The notes below the pieces were generated by a model. That model saw only the letters and a list, made by a program, of their open reading frames with translations. It did not search any database and was not told the DNA's origin. Positions 26,601-33,927 of a stretch of 64,000 bases of DNA are shown here, one piece after another (positions within the stretch are counted from its first letter, which is position 1; every line of letters begins with the position of its first letter). The position numbers and the translations under genes were made by a program. The stretch is from Achromobacter sp. UMC46 (GTDB lineage Bacteria; Pseudomonadota; Gammaproteobacteria; Burkholderiales; Burkholderiaceae_B), in contig NZ_LZZS01000042.1 of assembly GCF_014170335.1 (NCBI RefSeq), forward strand, positions 89,020 to 153,019, written 5' to 3'.

Positions 26601-27092
26601 AACCAGGCGCCGTGTTTGTAAGTCCTTTCGTGATCGTGGTGCGCGAGTTTCCGGTGATGTCTCATCAGCCCGACCGAAAAGATAGTGGACTCCTGGGCGG
26701 GCGCGGCTCCGGGGCACTCGCGGGAAATGATCCTTGGAAAGAACAGACTCTGGGATTCGCCCCCGCGTCTCGAGCCGCATTACGATTCGAGGATCTACGG
26801 CTGACGTAAAAACCGCACTCCATGCGACCTGAAATATCTGCTCAAGCGTCTCGGATAGCACTTGGCGCTCAAAACGCTCAACGATCCAGCCATAGATTTC
26901 ATCATTCAATGGCTGCTGCAATACGGAGGTCCACGTTGGATGAGGACTGGGCGTGCCGAGATGTTCTTCAATCTTGGCCACGAGGGGGTCCGGACCGGCG
27001 CACGGGCTGGAATATTTCTGCCCCAAGAATAGGACAACGGGTCGACTGCTCGTGATAGCGTCACCGAACTGCTTCAAAACCTCGTCGGACAC
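23670..27092 (-). CDS. Large SIR2-like + P-loop NTPase (STAND-like) protein, candidate antiphage sensor
   Basis: 1140 residues. Residues 1 to about 200 have the strand/helix order of SIR2-like domains: VVLFLGQKYSS in place of GAGxS, VFTSAVDPRIVMRLE (95-109) in place of the TNxD strand, and VHYLFG (135-140) in place of the catalytic His-Gly. The key Asn and His appear substituted. A P-loop, LIVHGQSGMGKSLAIARAAL, lies near residues 365-385, then RRVILIGTC as a probable Walker B/sensor strand. Residues about 600-1100 are helical and TPR-like. This N-effector/NTPase/C-sensor build matches STAND defence proteins such as Avs, but I cannot assign a named type. Confidence 0.72.
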   Translation of the reverse strand: MSDEVLKQFGDAITSSRPVVLFLGQKYSSPCAGPDPLVAKIEEHLGTPSPHPTWTSVLQQPLNDEIYGWIVERFERQVLSETLEQIFQVAWSAVFTSAVDPRIVMRLETRGRIPESVLSKDHFPRVPRSRARPGVHYLFGRADETSPETRAPRSRKDLQTRRLVHANALINRIPETATSLGLLVVAGLDAGDWLAVDELLAPLSSEPGLRIIWFLAHQTPPPSEFFADLVASGNLHFDERSLEEAVLAIEIAQDSSPSAPTIFQSDSGTIMLGGDRFLRLPAGTRLRVEAAAAVVDDTWTDPPEPLDNFQLTEAFRRFHGDLAGARGLVEGTAREFSITRDFEAKLWGYLEQIVQRPGQGESLLIVHGQSGMGKSLAIARAALRLRNEFNLPVLYSWARVPVPTELDAFCEIAERSGAECTAILCDCNSDIRRYRELIDGLKSRGRRVILIGTCYRLEEKARAPDAKYAEALPTLSPGESMRLKTLIARFGQSVGIDYHRAGDQVLPMLYRHLSVSRARLVGGVNDEARATEELIRLRARNVPRPQRIQSQLAQKLIDAGLVEGNMDIFDEGAAVADGEDAAGRFVDYVMIAGRLDCAVPVNLLLRAIRNVNNNLDYAQILYMFDQLDLFRWKMADTEGNDLLVFPRLQLEAELICARRLTNTSREVSYIVELIRAARLSSVDATAERDFLLDLLHKMRRDGPRLKNYQKGYLDFARALTELRTRYNVHDASLMLQESAFRRDTVYISDQTADENDRLSDEQRDQILEEAREVIEIALRETAAGKLSAGKRTRQSLYVERATIYCYQACGLASRNASAEQVMIAYGAARVAITTASTANSFHPFDVAMWAPALIVRENVLSDEGKLELVADIYSTIDSFNADNSLQRYRPEFEERRLKVALVLRDNKLEETSFNKLELLKPATAYYLRARSFCPDVLDGAAPVDAAMLRDADSGATYLEDRYERIVHDARALQLLIQLRWLAVAGDRLLRRDRCVIPQDPTFQNTILKYVRSLNELSGTGASNVYRLLEAALHWIVGNPTLAREQFNQLSRDSDFEDGSRVVRRLLLVSKDPEGYRGTVERLRKEGNWSISVKSFSGTIDLEARQFPEQDLRNGREIREFNIAFNFLGPIADPIRIGGKP

Positions 27093-27444
27093 ACCTGGCC
27101 TCTCGCATAGTTACTAGGAAGGCGTCTCCCTTTAGATCAACGCCGAAGAACTGCTGGTAATAGGAATGCAGAAGCCTAGCATCCGGGTCGCCGAGTCCGC
27201 ATAGCTTTCAGATCGCAAGAAATAATAAGATATATTTTATTACAAAATCGGGCGCGTGGAGCGCCGCTCGAGTCGATTTTATTGAAGCGATTATGGAGAT
27301 CGAACGACCGAGCGACATGGGTCGGCGGTCGCCACTCATTTAGTCGACGACCTTTGAATTGGTTGAGCGCCAAGAGCCGCTCGCGACCAAATCGGATGCG
27401 CCGCCTGCGATGGGCTTCCAGCGACGGGCGGCCGCCTGTCTTTA
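27093..27444. other. Gene-free right end of the island with AT-rich promoter region
   Basis: 352 bp without a supported gene. An AT-rich block at about 27218-27250 (TAATAAGATATATTTTATTA) is the likeliest promoter zone for the minus-strand SIR2-like gene, about 130 bp upstream of its start. A 47-codon frame at 27092-27235 on minus looks protein-like but has no plausible start. Confidence 0.4.
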
Positions 27445-27630
27445 TCAAGTGGGGCTTAGTTTAGTTTCCATATCGTTGGGGCAGCCCAGCGACACGAACC
27501 CCACGCGCGGCGCGCGACCCGGATCCGCGCCCTGCGCGGCGGCCGTGATGGCGTTCAGCGTCGAGTTGCTGCCATCGCTGGCGGAAGTGCCGGCGCCTTT
27601 GCCGGGCCGGGATTGTTCAAGGATTTCCAA
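27445..27630 (-). pseudogene. Displaced native rimO 5' fragment
   Basis: About 48 native codons remain, ending APRVGFVSLGCPN, then 10 or so island-derived residues (DMETKLSPT) and a stop. The conserved part matches residues 14-25 of the intact RimO at 14409-15758. It has no ATG; the native start was probably the TTG at 27630, or the leader was non-coding. The 5' location and GC content show that this is the original chromosomal start, cut off when the island inserted. Confidence 0.8.
27476..27510. repeat. Right island boundary in displaced rimO 5' end (attR-like)
   Basis: Partner of the 15682-15716 segment. Right of it the sequence is GC-rich native DNA. To the left, immediately after the codons for LGCPN, the frame runs into AT-rich island sequence and stops within 12 codons. 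Confidence 0.7.
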
Positions 27631-27697
27631 TCTAGTTCACCGTAGGTTCGCGCACCGGCTCTTGCGGTGCGGCGGGGTATTCGTCAAGTGTTCGGGT

Positions 27698-27949
27698 TCA
27701 GGCGGATTCGCCTGGGTGGCGGGGCGGCAGGTCGCGCAGCGTTTCCGGGTGGAGGATGGCCACTTGCAGCAGGGTCTGGGCCGCTCCCGACGGATGGCGG
27801 CGGCCCTGTTCCCAATCCTGCAAGGTGCGCACGCTGACGCCCAGCAATTGCGCGAAATCCGCTTGCGGCAAACCGACGCGGCTGCGCGCTTCGCTGATAT
27901 GCGACGCCTGCCACCGGGCGGGAAGCGCCGGCGGAGCTACTTTCTTCAT
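27698..27949 (-). CDS. NadS-like XRE-type HTH regulator (orphan antitoxin-like)
   Basis: 83 residues. SEARSRVGLPQADFAQLLGV then SVRTLQDWEQGRRHPSGAAQ is the typical NadS/HigA-2 helix-turn-helix of type II antitoxins. A RelE-type toxin gene normally precedes it with an overlap. Here the 16 codons before the ATG form a frame ending RKLNES whose TGA overlaps the ATG, which could be the tail of a deleted toxin, but no toxin remains. It is native DNA next to the island, upstream of the old rimO start. Confidence 0.75.
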   Translation of the reverse strand: MKKVAPPALPARWQASHISEARSRVGLPQADFAQLLGVSVRTLQDWEQGRRHPSGAAQTLLQVAILHPETLRDLPPRHPGESA

Positions 27950-28038
27950 GACTCGTTCAATTTACGGGCAGCGCCGCCTCTCGCCATCGCCTGGGTTCAT
28001 GCGATGCGCCGGGAGCAGCAACTGCGGGGAAGCGGGGA

Positions 28039-28057
28039 ATTATACGGCAATGCCGTA
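28039..28057 (-). promoter_or_regulatory. Predicted promoter/operator of the NadS-like gene
   Basis: On minus, a 15-bp palindrome TACGGCA-T-TGCCGTA (28043-28057) overlaps a perfect -10 box TATAAT (28039-28044), about 90 bp upstream of the start codon. An operator over the -10 box is what an autorepressing antitoxin would use. Confidence 0.55.
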
Positions 28058-28214
28058 GGGGGCGATAGCGAAAGGGTTCCGCGGTGTGGCGTAGGTGGGC
28101 GCGGTACACGATATGTCTTCGCAACGCCGGTGCCGCGGATAGTGGAAACGATTAGCAATGGTGCGTCCCTGATTGTTGGCCGCGCCTCCAGGGCGCCCTA
28201 ATCCCTTTTGCCCT

Positions 28215-28847
28215 TTACGGCGCTCCGCGCCGGTACAGCGCCAGCGTTCCCGCCAGGCCGATCATCAGGCTGCCGCAAACGCGGTTCAGCCAGCGCAGGC
28301 CCGACCCCTGGAAGGCGCGCACCAGTTGGGCGCCCAGCGTGGCGTAGACCAGCATGGTCAATATATTGATGGTGGCCAGGACGCAGGCCACGATGGCGTA
28401 TTGGGTCGCCAGCGGCGCTTGCGGGTCGATGAACTGGGGCAGGAAGGCCGACATGAACAGCAGCGCCTTCGGATTGGTCAGCGCCACCATGAAGCTGCGC
28501 ATCCCCAGCGCCAGGCCCACGGGCCGGTCCGCGCCAGCCGTGGCCGACGGCAGGACGAGCGCCGCGTCCGAGCGCAGCATCTTCCAGCCCAGATAGGCCA
28601 GATAGGCCGCGCCCACCCATTTGATGAGCAGGAAGGCGACTTCGGACGCCGCCAGCACCACGCCCAGGCCGGAGGCCACCGCGCCGACCAGGATCAGGTC
28701 CGCCAGCACCGCCCCGGCCATCCCCCAGCCCGCGGCGCGCACGCCATGGCGCGAGCCGTTGCTCAGGGCCAGCAGGGTCGTGGGGCCGGGCGTCACGATG
28801 GCGACGGCCGAGGCCAGGATGAACAGCAGCAGCGTGGCGGTGGTCAT
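28215..28847 (-). CDS. LysE/RhtB family amino-acid exporter
   Basis: 210 residues, six predicted transmembrane helices. The N-terminal ASAVAIVTPGPTTLLALSNG is the family's conserved PGP motif region, followed by IKWVGAAYLAYLGWKMLRS and MVALTNPKALLFMSAFLPQF. These inner-membrane proteins export amino acids or their analogues; the substrate is unknown. The ATG at 28847 is chosen because translation upstream loses family features. Divergent from rsmB. Confidence 0.93.
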   Translation of the reverse strand: MTTATLLLFILASAVAIVTPGPTTLLALSNGSRHGVRAAGWGMAGAVLADLILVGAVASGLGVVLAASEVAFLLIKWVGAAYLAYLGWKMLRSDAALVLPSATAGADRPVGLALGMRSFMVALTNPKALLFMSAFLPQFIDPQAPLATQYAIVACVLATINILTMLVYATLGAQLVRAFQGSGLRWLNRVCGSLMIGLAGTLALYRRGAP

Positions 28848-28943
28848 GACGAAAGCGCTCCCGGGTAGGGGCCAGTTTGACGCGCGGGCCGCCATTCGTC
28901 CAGGTGCGGCTACCATATCGGTCTTATCTTCTGAATTCCCACC

Positions 28944-30281
28944 ATGTCCACGCGTTCCGACTCCCCCCATCTGGCCCCCCCGCTTTCCTCCGTTCTTCTT
29001 TCCAGCGCGGGGGTGGTCGAGGGCGTGCTGGACGGCCGTTCCCTGACGGACGCGCTGACGGACGTGAGTTCCGCCCTGCGCCCGGCCACCCAGGCCGTGT
29101 CGTTCCATGCGATGCGCTACCTGGGCTGGGCCGACGCCGTGGGCCGCGAACTGGTCCAGCGCTATCCCAGCGTGCTGTTCGAATCGCTGCTGCTCGTGTC
29201 GCTGACCTTGCTGAAAGAAGAGGGCGAAGCCGCCTCCGCGCTGCCCGGCATGCCGGTGTACGCGCCGCATACGGTCGTGGACCAGGCCGTGACGGCCGCC
29301 TCCAATACCCGCGCCCTGGCGTCCTTCAAGGGCATGCTCAACGCCTGCCTGCGCCGTTTCCTGCGCGAGCGCGCGGCGCTGGAAGCCGCAGTGGCGGATA
29401 GCCCCGAGGCCCAGTGGAACCACCCCGGCTGGTGGGTCAAGCAGCTGGGCGTGGCCTATCCGCAGCAATGGCGCGAGATCCTGGCCTCGGCCAACGTGCC
29501 CGCCCCGCTGACGTTGCGCGTGAACCGCCGCCGTGCCAGCCGCGAGCAGGTGCTGGCGGCCTTCCAGGACGCCGGCCTGTCGGCGGAGCCCGTGGGCCAG
29601 TCCGGCCTGGTGATGAGCAGCCCCAAGCCCGTGACCCAGTTGCCCGGCTTCGCCGAAGGCTGGTGGTCGGTGCAGGACGCCGGGGCGCAGTTGGCGGCCG
29701 AACTGCTGGCGCCGGCCGACGGCATGCGCGTGCTGGACGCCTGCGCGGCGCCCGGCGGCAAGACCGCCCACCTGCTGGAGCTGGCCGATATCGACCTGGT
29801 GGCGCTGGACGCCGACGGCGAACGGCTGGAACGCGTGGAGCAGAATCTGGACCGCCTGGGTCTGGCCAGCAGCCGCGTCCAGCTGGAAGCGGCCGACGCG
29901 TCGGACCTGGACGCCTGGTGGGACGGCAAGCCGTTCGACGCGGTGCTGGCGGATGTGCCCTGCACGGCGTCGGGCATCGTGCGCCGCCACCCCGACATCC
30001 GCTGGCTGCGCCGCGAAAACGACGTTCGCCGCACGGCCACGCTGCAGGCCAAGATCCTGGATTCGCTGTGGCAGACCGTCGCGCCCGGCGGCCGCCTGCT
30101 CTATGTGACGTGCTCGGTCTTCCCGATCGAAGGCGCGCGCCAGGCCCTGGAATTCCTGCAGCGCCACCCGGAGGCCCAACGCCTGGACGCGCCGGGCCAA
30201 TTGCTGCCAGTTGCGGTCGATGCAACACCGGCGGCCCAACATGACGGGTTTTTCTACGCCTTGTTTGCCAAGCAGTCCTGA
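28944..30281 (+). CDS. rsmB: 16S rRNA m5C967 methyltransferase (RsmB/NOP family)
   Basis: 445 residues. N-terminal NusB-like helical RNA-binding domain (about 1-170), then a SAM-dependent domain with VLDACAAPGGKTAHLLEL, the catalytic VPCTASGIVRRHPDIRW and the second cysteine in YVTCSVFPIEGARQALEFL. It methylates C967 of 16S rRNA. It begins a plus-strand run continuing into DUF4390, an NtrYX-like pair and trkAH, an arrangement conserved in betaproteobacteria. Confidence 0.94.
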   Translation: MSTRSDSPHLAPPLSSVLLSSAGVVEGVLDGRSLTDALTDVSSALRPATQAVSFHAMRYLGWADAVGRELVQRYPSVLFESLLLVSLTLLKEEGEAASALPGMPVYAPHTVVDQAVTAASNTRALASFKGMLNACLRRFLRERAALEAAVADSPEAQWNHPGWWVKQLGVAYPQQWREILASANVPAPLTLRVNRRRASREQVLAAFQDAGLSAEPVGQSGLVMSSPKPVTQLPGFAEGWWSVQDAGAQLAAELLAPADGMRVLDACAAPGGKTAHLLELADIDLVALDADGERLERVEQNLDRLGLASSRVQLEAADASDLDAWWDGKPFDAVLADVPCTASGIVRRHPDIRWLRRENDVRRTATLQAKILDSLWQTVAPGGRLLYVTCSVFPIEGARQALEFLQRHPEAQRLDAPGQLLPVAVDATPAAQHDGFFYALFAKQS

Positions 30282-30299
30282 ATCCCCAAGAATAGGGGC

Positions 30300-30911
30300 A
30301 TGACGGTGTTTCGGTGTCGTATGTCCATTATTTCGCGTTTATTTCTTGGGTTGTTGCTCGTATCCGCCTTGCTTTCACTGGTGCCGGGCGGCGAGGTATA
30401 TGGCGCCGAGCCGAAGGTCGTGCGGGTCGAACCGGTCGTGCGCGACGGCCGCCTGGAGATCGACGCGGACATCGAATTCGAACTGAACCAGCAGTTGCGG
30501 GACGCCGCCCAGCGCGGCGTCCCCCTGTATTTCACGGCCGATCTCACCATGACGCAGGAGCGCTGGTGGTGGTTCGACAAGGCGCTGGTCGACACCTCCC
30601 GCACGTGGCGCGTCGTCTATAACGCGTTGACCCGGCAATGGCGCGCGGGGGTGGGCGAGCTGTCCTTCCCGGTGGCGTCGCTGGACGACGCCATGAGCGT
30701 CATCCGCCACATCCGGAGTTGGTCGGTGGCGGATGCCGGCGACTTCGACGAAGGGGTGTTGTACGCCGGCCAGCTCCGGCTGCGCCTGGACACCTCGCTT
30801 TTGCCCCGGCCGTTCCAGGTGAACGCCTTGAACAGCAGCTCGTGGGCGCAGGGGACTCCCTGGATGGACTTCTCGTTCACGCTGAGCGGCAAGGAGAAAG
30901 ATCCCTCATGA
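30300..30911 (+). CDS. DUF4390 domain protein
   Basis: 203 residues. N-terminal hydrophobic signal (LFLGLLLVSALLSLVPGGEV), then the DUF4390 core: LEIDADIEFELNQQLRDAAQ, GVPLYFTADLTMTQERWWWF and WRVVYNALTRQWRAGVGEL. Probably periplasmic. Function unknown, but the gene consistently precedes an NtrY-like kinase; here its TGA overlaps the kinase ATG. An alternative start at 30321 lacks a ribosome site. Confidence 0.85.
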   Translation: MTVFRCRMSIISRLFLGLLLVSALLSLVPGGEVYGAEPKVVRVEPVVRDGRLEIDADIEFELNQQLRDAAQRGVPLYFTADLTMTQERWWWFDKALVDTSRTWRVVYNALTRQWRAGVGELSFPVASLDDAMSVIRHIRSWSVADAGDFDEGVLYAGQLRLRLDTSLLPRPFQVNALNSSSWAQGTPWMDFSFTLSGKEKDPS

Positions 30912-33223
30912 GGCTGTTGCTCCGGCTGGCCCTGATGGTGGGTGCCGTAAGCGGCCTGGCGTTGCTGGGTTTGCTGGCATGGTCCACGGGCAATGCTTCG
31001 CGCTTTGCGCGCTATTACGACACGCTGCTGGTGCTGAACGGCATTTTCGCGCTGGCGCTGTTCATCTGGGTGGTGGCGCTGACGGTGCGGCTGGCCCGCC
31101 AGATCCGGCGCCGGCAGTTCGGCGCGCGCCTGACGGCGCGCTTTTCGCTGGCGTTCGCGCTGATCGGCGTGGTGCCCGGAGCCCTGATCTACACCGTGTC
31201 GGTGCAGTTCATGTCGCGCTCCATCGAATCCTGGTTCAACGTGCGGGTGGATACGGCGCTGGAGGCGGGCCTGAACCTGGGCCGCGCCGCGCTGGATTCG
31301 CTGCTGGCCGACCTGGATGCGCGTGCGCGCTCCATGGCCATGGAGTTGAACCGCAGCACGGACAGCGGCGTGATGCTGGCCTTGACCCGGCTGCGCGAAG
31401 CCAATGGGGTGCAAGAGGCCATGGTATTCACGGGCAGCGGGCGCATGGTGGCGTTTTCCACCAGCCAATATGGTCAGTTGCTGCCCGCGATGCCGCCGTC
31501 GACGGTCATGAACCAGCTGCGGCTGGCGCGCGGCTATTCCGCGGCCGAAGCCGACGACCCGGTCACGGCGGGCGCCGAAGGCGGCTTGCACCTGCGCGTG
31601 GTGATTCCGCTGACGGGGCCTGACCGCTACGACAACCTGCTGGGCGCGGCGTCCGAGCCGCGCTGGCTGCAATTGCTGCAACCGGTGCCCGACCAAATCG
31701 CGCACAACGCCAACCTGGTGCAGCAAGGCTTTCGCGACTATCAAGAGCTGGCGCTGTCCCGCCTGGGGCTGCGCAAGCTTTATGGCATTACGCTGACGCT
31801 GGCGCTGCTGCTGGCCGCGTTCGGCGCGATCGCGGTGGCGCTGTCCCTGTCCAAGCGCCTGGTCCGGCCGCTGCTGAGCCTGGCCGGCGGCACGCAGGCC
31901 GTGGGCGTGGGCGACTACCGCCCGCTGCCCGAGCCGCCCGAACGCGACGAAGTCGGCCAGCTGACACGCTCGTTCAACGCCATGACGCGGCAGCTGGACG
32001 AAGCCCGGCGCATGGTCGAAAGCAACCGGCAGCAGCTGGAGCGGTCCAACGTCTATCTGGAAAGCGTGTTGTCCAACCTGTCGTCCGGCGTGCTGGTGTT
32101 CGACGAGTCGTTCCGCGTCACTACCGTCAACCAGGGCGCCCAGACCATCCTGGGGGCGGACCTGCGCTCGGTGATCGGCCGTCCGCTGGAAACCGTGGAC
32201 GGCATGCTGGAGTTCGCCAATATCGTGCGCCAGGCGTTTTCGACCCACGCGGCCGTGGGCTCGGAGCGCCAGCACTGGCAGCAGCAGTTCGAAATCAGTC
32301 CGGCCCAGGGCGACGCGCCCGCCCCGCCGCAGCCGCTGACCCTGCTGGCGCGCGGTACCCACCTGCGGGTGGACGGGCGCGGCAACGGGTATCTGGTGGT
32401 GTTTGACGATATTACCGAAGTGATTTCGGCCAACCGGACCGTGGCCTGGGGCGAAGTGGCCCGCCGCCTGGCGCACGAGATCAAGAACCCGCTGACCCCC
32501 ATCCAGCTGTCGGCGGAGCGCCTGGCCATGAAGCTGGAAGGCAAGCTGCAGCCGGCCGAGGCGCAGATCGTCGAGCGTTCCACCAACACCATCGTCAACC
32601 AGGTGGCGTCGCTCAAGCAGATGGTGGACGATTTCCGCGAGTACGCCCGCACGCCGCCGGCCGTCATGCAGCGCATCGATTTCAACGCGCTGGTGGCCGA
32701 CGTGCTGTCGCTGTACGGCTGGGAGCCGGACGGCGGTTCGTCCCGCCTGACCGGCAAGGCCCTGAACCTGGACGTGAACCTGGGGGCGGACCTGCCGCCG
32801 ATCGAAGGCGATCCCACGCAGTTGCGCCAGGTGATCCACAACCTGATGTCCAATGCCCGCGACGCGATCGCCGAGCTGGGCGGCGAGGGCCGGGTCAGCG
32901 TGACGACCCAGCTGATGCGCAGCGAACAGCCCGACCGGGCTGATCAGCAGGCGCTGAGATTTACCGTTGCCGACACCGGGCCGGGCTTCCCGCCGCAGGT
33001 GATGCAGCGCGCGTTCGAGCCCTACGTAACCACCAAGTCCCACGGGACTGGGTTAGGATTGGCAATCGTACGCAAGATTGTGGAAGAGCATGGCGGACGT
33101 ATCGACCTTGCCAACCGCAAGGAAGGAGGCGCGCGGATTTCCATCTTGTTGACCCGGTTGGCTCCCGGGGCAGATACTATGGACGCGACCGCGCAAGAAA
33201 AGGATAATGCGGCTACGCAATAG
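30908..33223 (+). CDS. NtrY-like membrane sensor histidine kinase
   Basis: 771 residues from the ATG that overlaps the DUF4390 stop. Three N-terminal transmembrane helices, an extracytoplasmic loop, a fourth helix (LYGITLTLALLLAAFGAIAV), then HAMP (about 310-370), PAS (LESVLSNLSSGVLVFDESFR), HisKA with phospho-acceptor His523 in RRLAHEIKNPLTPIQLSAER, and HATPase (NLMSNARDAI, DTGPGFP, GTGLGLAI). It signals to the NtrX-like regulator starting 12 bp downstream. NtrY-type kinases respond to nitrogen or redox cues; with trkAH behind it, a link to ion or redox balance is possible but unproven. Confidence 0.92.
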   Translation: MRLLLRLALMVGAVSGLALLGLLAWSTGNASRFARYYDTLLVLNGIFALALFIWVVALTVRLARQIRRRQFGARLTARFSLAFALIGVVPGALIYTVSVQFMSRSIESWFNVRVDTALEAGLNLGRAALDSLLADLDARARSMAMELNRSTDSGVMLALTRLREANGVQEAMVFTGSGRMVAFSTSQYGQLLPAMPPSTVMNQLRLARGYSAAEADDPVTAGAEGGLHLRVVIPLTGPDRYDNLLGAASEPRWLQLLQPVPDQIAHNANLVQQGFRDYQELALSRLGLRKLYGITLTLALLLAAFGAIAVALSLSKRLVRPLLSLAGGTQAVGVGDYRPLPEPPERDEVGQLTRSFNAMTRQLDEARRMVESNRQQLERSNVYLESVLSNLSSGVLVFDESFRVTTVNQGAQTILGADLRSVIGRPLETVDGMLEFANIVRQAFSTHAAVGSERQHWQQQFEISPAQGDAPAPPQPLTLLARGTHLRVDGRGNGYLVVFDDITEVISANRTVAWGEVARRLAHEIKNPLTPIQLSAERLAMKLEGKLQPAEAQIVERSTNTIVNQVASLKQMVDDFREYARTPPAVMQRIDFNALVADVLSLYGWEPDGGSSRLTGKALNLDVNLGADLPPIEGDPTQLRQVIHNLMSNARDAIAELGGEGRVSVTTQLMRSEQPDRADQQALRFTVADTGPGFPPQVMQRAFEPYVTTKSHGTGLGLAIVRKIVEEHGGRIDLANRKEGGARISILLTRLAPGADTMDATAQEKDNAATQ

Positions 33224-33234
33224 GTGGATGCTTT

Positions 33235-33927
33235 ATGGCCAGAATTCTGGTGGTTGACGACGAAGTCGGTATACGTGAGCTTTTGTCGGAGATCCTTTAC
33301 GACGAAGGACACACGGTCGAGCTGGCCGAAAATGCGGCGCAAGCGCGTGCCGCGCGCCTTCGCATGCGTCCTGATCTGGTGTTGCTGGACATCTGGATGC
33401 CCGACACCGATGGCGTGAGCTTGCTGAAAGAGTGGGGCTCGCAAGGCCTGCTCGACATGCCCGTGATCATGATGAGCGGCCATGCCACCATCGACACGGC
33501 GGTCGAGGCCACGCGCATCGGCGCCATGGATTTCCTGGAAAAGCCCATCACGCTGCAACGTCTGCTGAAGACCGTCGCGGCTGGGCTGGCGCGCGGGCGC
33601 GCCCCGCATCCGGCGCCTGCCGCCGCGAATCCGGCTGCCGCCAACGCCGCCGTGGCGCTGGAAGACGAGCTGGATCCCCCGGTCCTGGCGACGGCGCCCG
33701 CCAACGAAGTGCCGGTCACGTCCAACGGCCAACTGGGCAGTATTTCGCTGGACCAGCCGCTGCGTGAAGCGCGCGACGAATTCGAGCGCATCTATTTCGA
33801 ATACCACCTGGTCCGCGAAAGTCACAGCATGACGCGCGTGTCCGAACGCACCGGGCTGGAACGTACCCACCTCTACCGCAAGCTCAAGCAATTGGGCATT
33901 GAGTCGGCGCGCAAGCGCAGCACATGA
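33235..33927 (+). CDS. NtrX-like response regulator lacking the sigma-54 AAA+ domain
   Basis: 230 residues. Receiver domain with Asp8/Asp9, phospho-acceptor Asp52 (LVLLDIWMPDTDG) and Lys103 (FLEKPI). An Ala/Pro-rich linker (about 120-165) follows, then a Fis-type HTH at the C-terminus (MTRVSERTGLERTHLYRKLK). Classical NtrX is about 450 residues with a central AAA+ domain; it is absent here with no frameshift visible, giving a RegA/ActR-like build. It therefore cannot activate sigma-54 by itself. Coupled to trkA through ATGA. Confidence 0.9.
   Translation: MARILVVDDEVGIRELLSEILYDEGHTVELAENAAQARAARLRMRPDLVLLDIWMPDTDGVSLLKEWGSQGLLDMPVIMMSGHATIDTAVEATRIGAMDFLEKPITLQRLLKTVAAGLARGRAPHPAPAAANPAAANAAVALEDELDPPVLATAPANEVPVTSNGQLGSISLDQPLREARDEFERIYFEYHLVRESHSMTRVSERTGLERTHLYRKLKQLGIESARKRST

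Larger units (their letters stand above)
15682..27488. mobile_element. Accessory (defence) island of about 11.8 kb inserted in rimO
   Basis: The block is bounded by two diverged copies of the rimO 5' coding segment, is visibly more AT-rich and uses different codons from both flanks, and all its genes lie on minus. Contents: VbhA-like and HigA-like antitoxins without toxins, a HEPN-like zinc-ribbon protein, an ABC-3C-type operon, an IS3 relic, an MltR-like gene, and a SIR2-like/P-loop cassette. No integrase, transposase of its own or conjugation gene is visible, so mobility is inferred only from the boundaries. Confidence 0.8.

Noticed and set aside
28848..30242. Long upstream extension of the LysE-type frame on minus
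   Set aside because: The extension is antisense to rsmB; the exporter's own start at 28847 gives a full-length family member.
30617..33043. 808-codon minus-strand frame
   Set aside because: It lies antisense to the NtrY-like kinase gene, whose domains are clear; composition (His/Gln/Arg/Gly-rich) is typical of the complement of GC-rich coding DNA.
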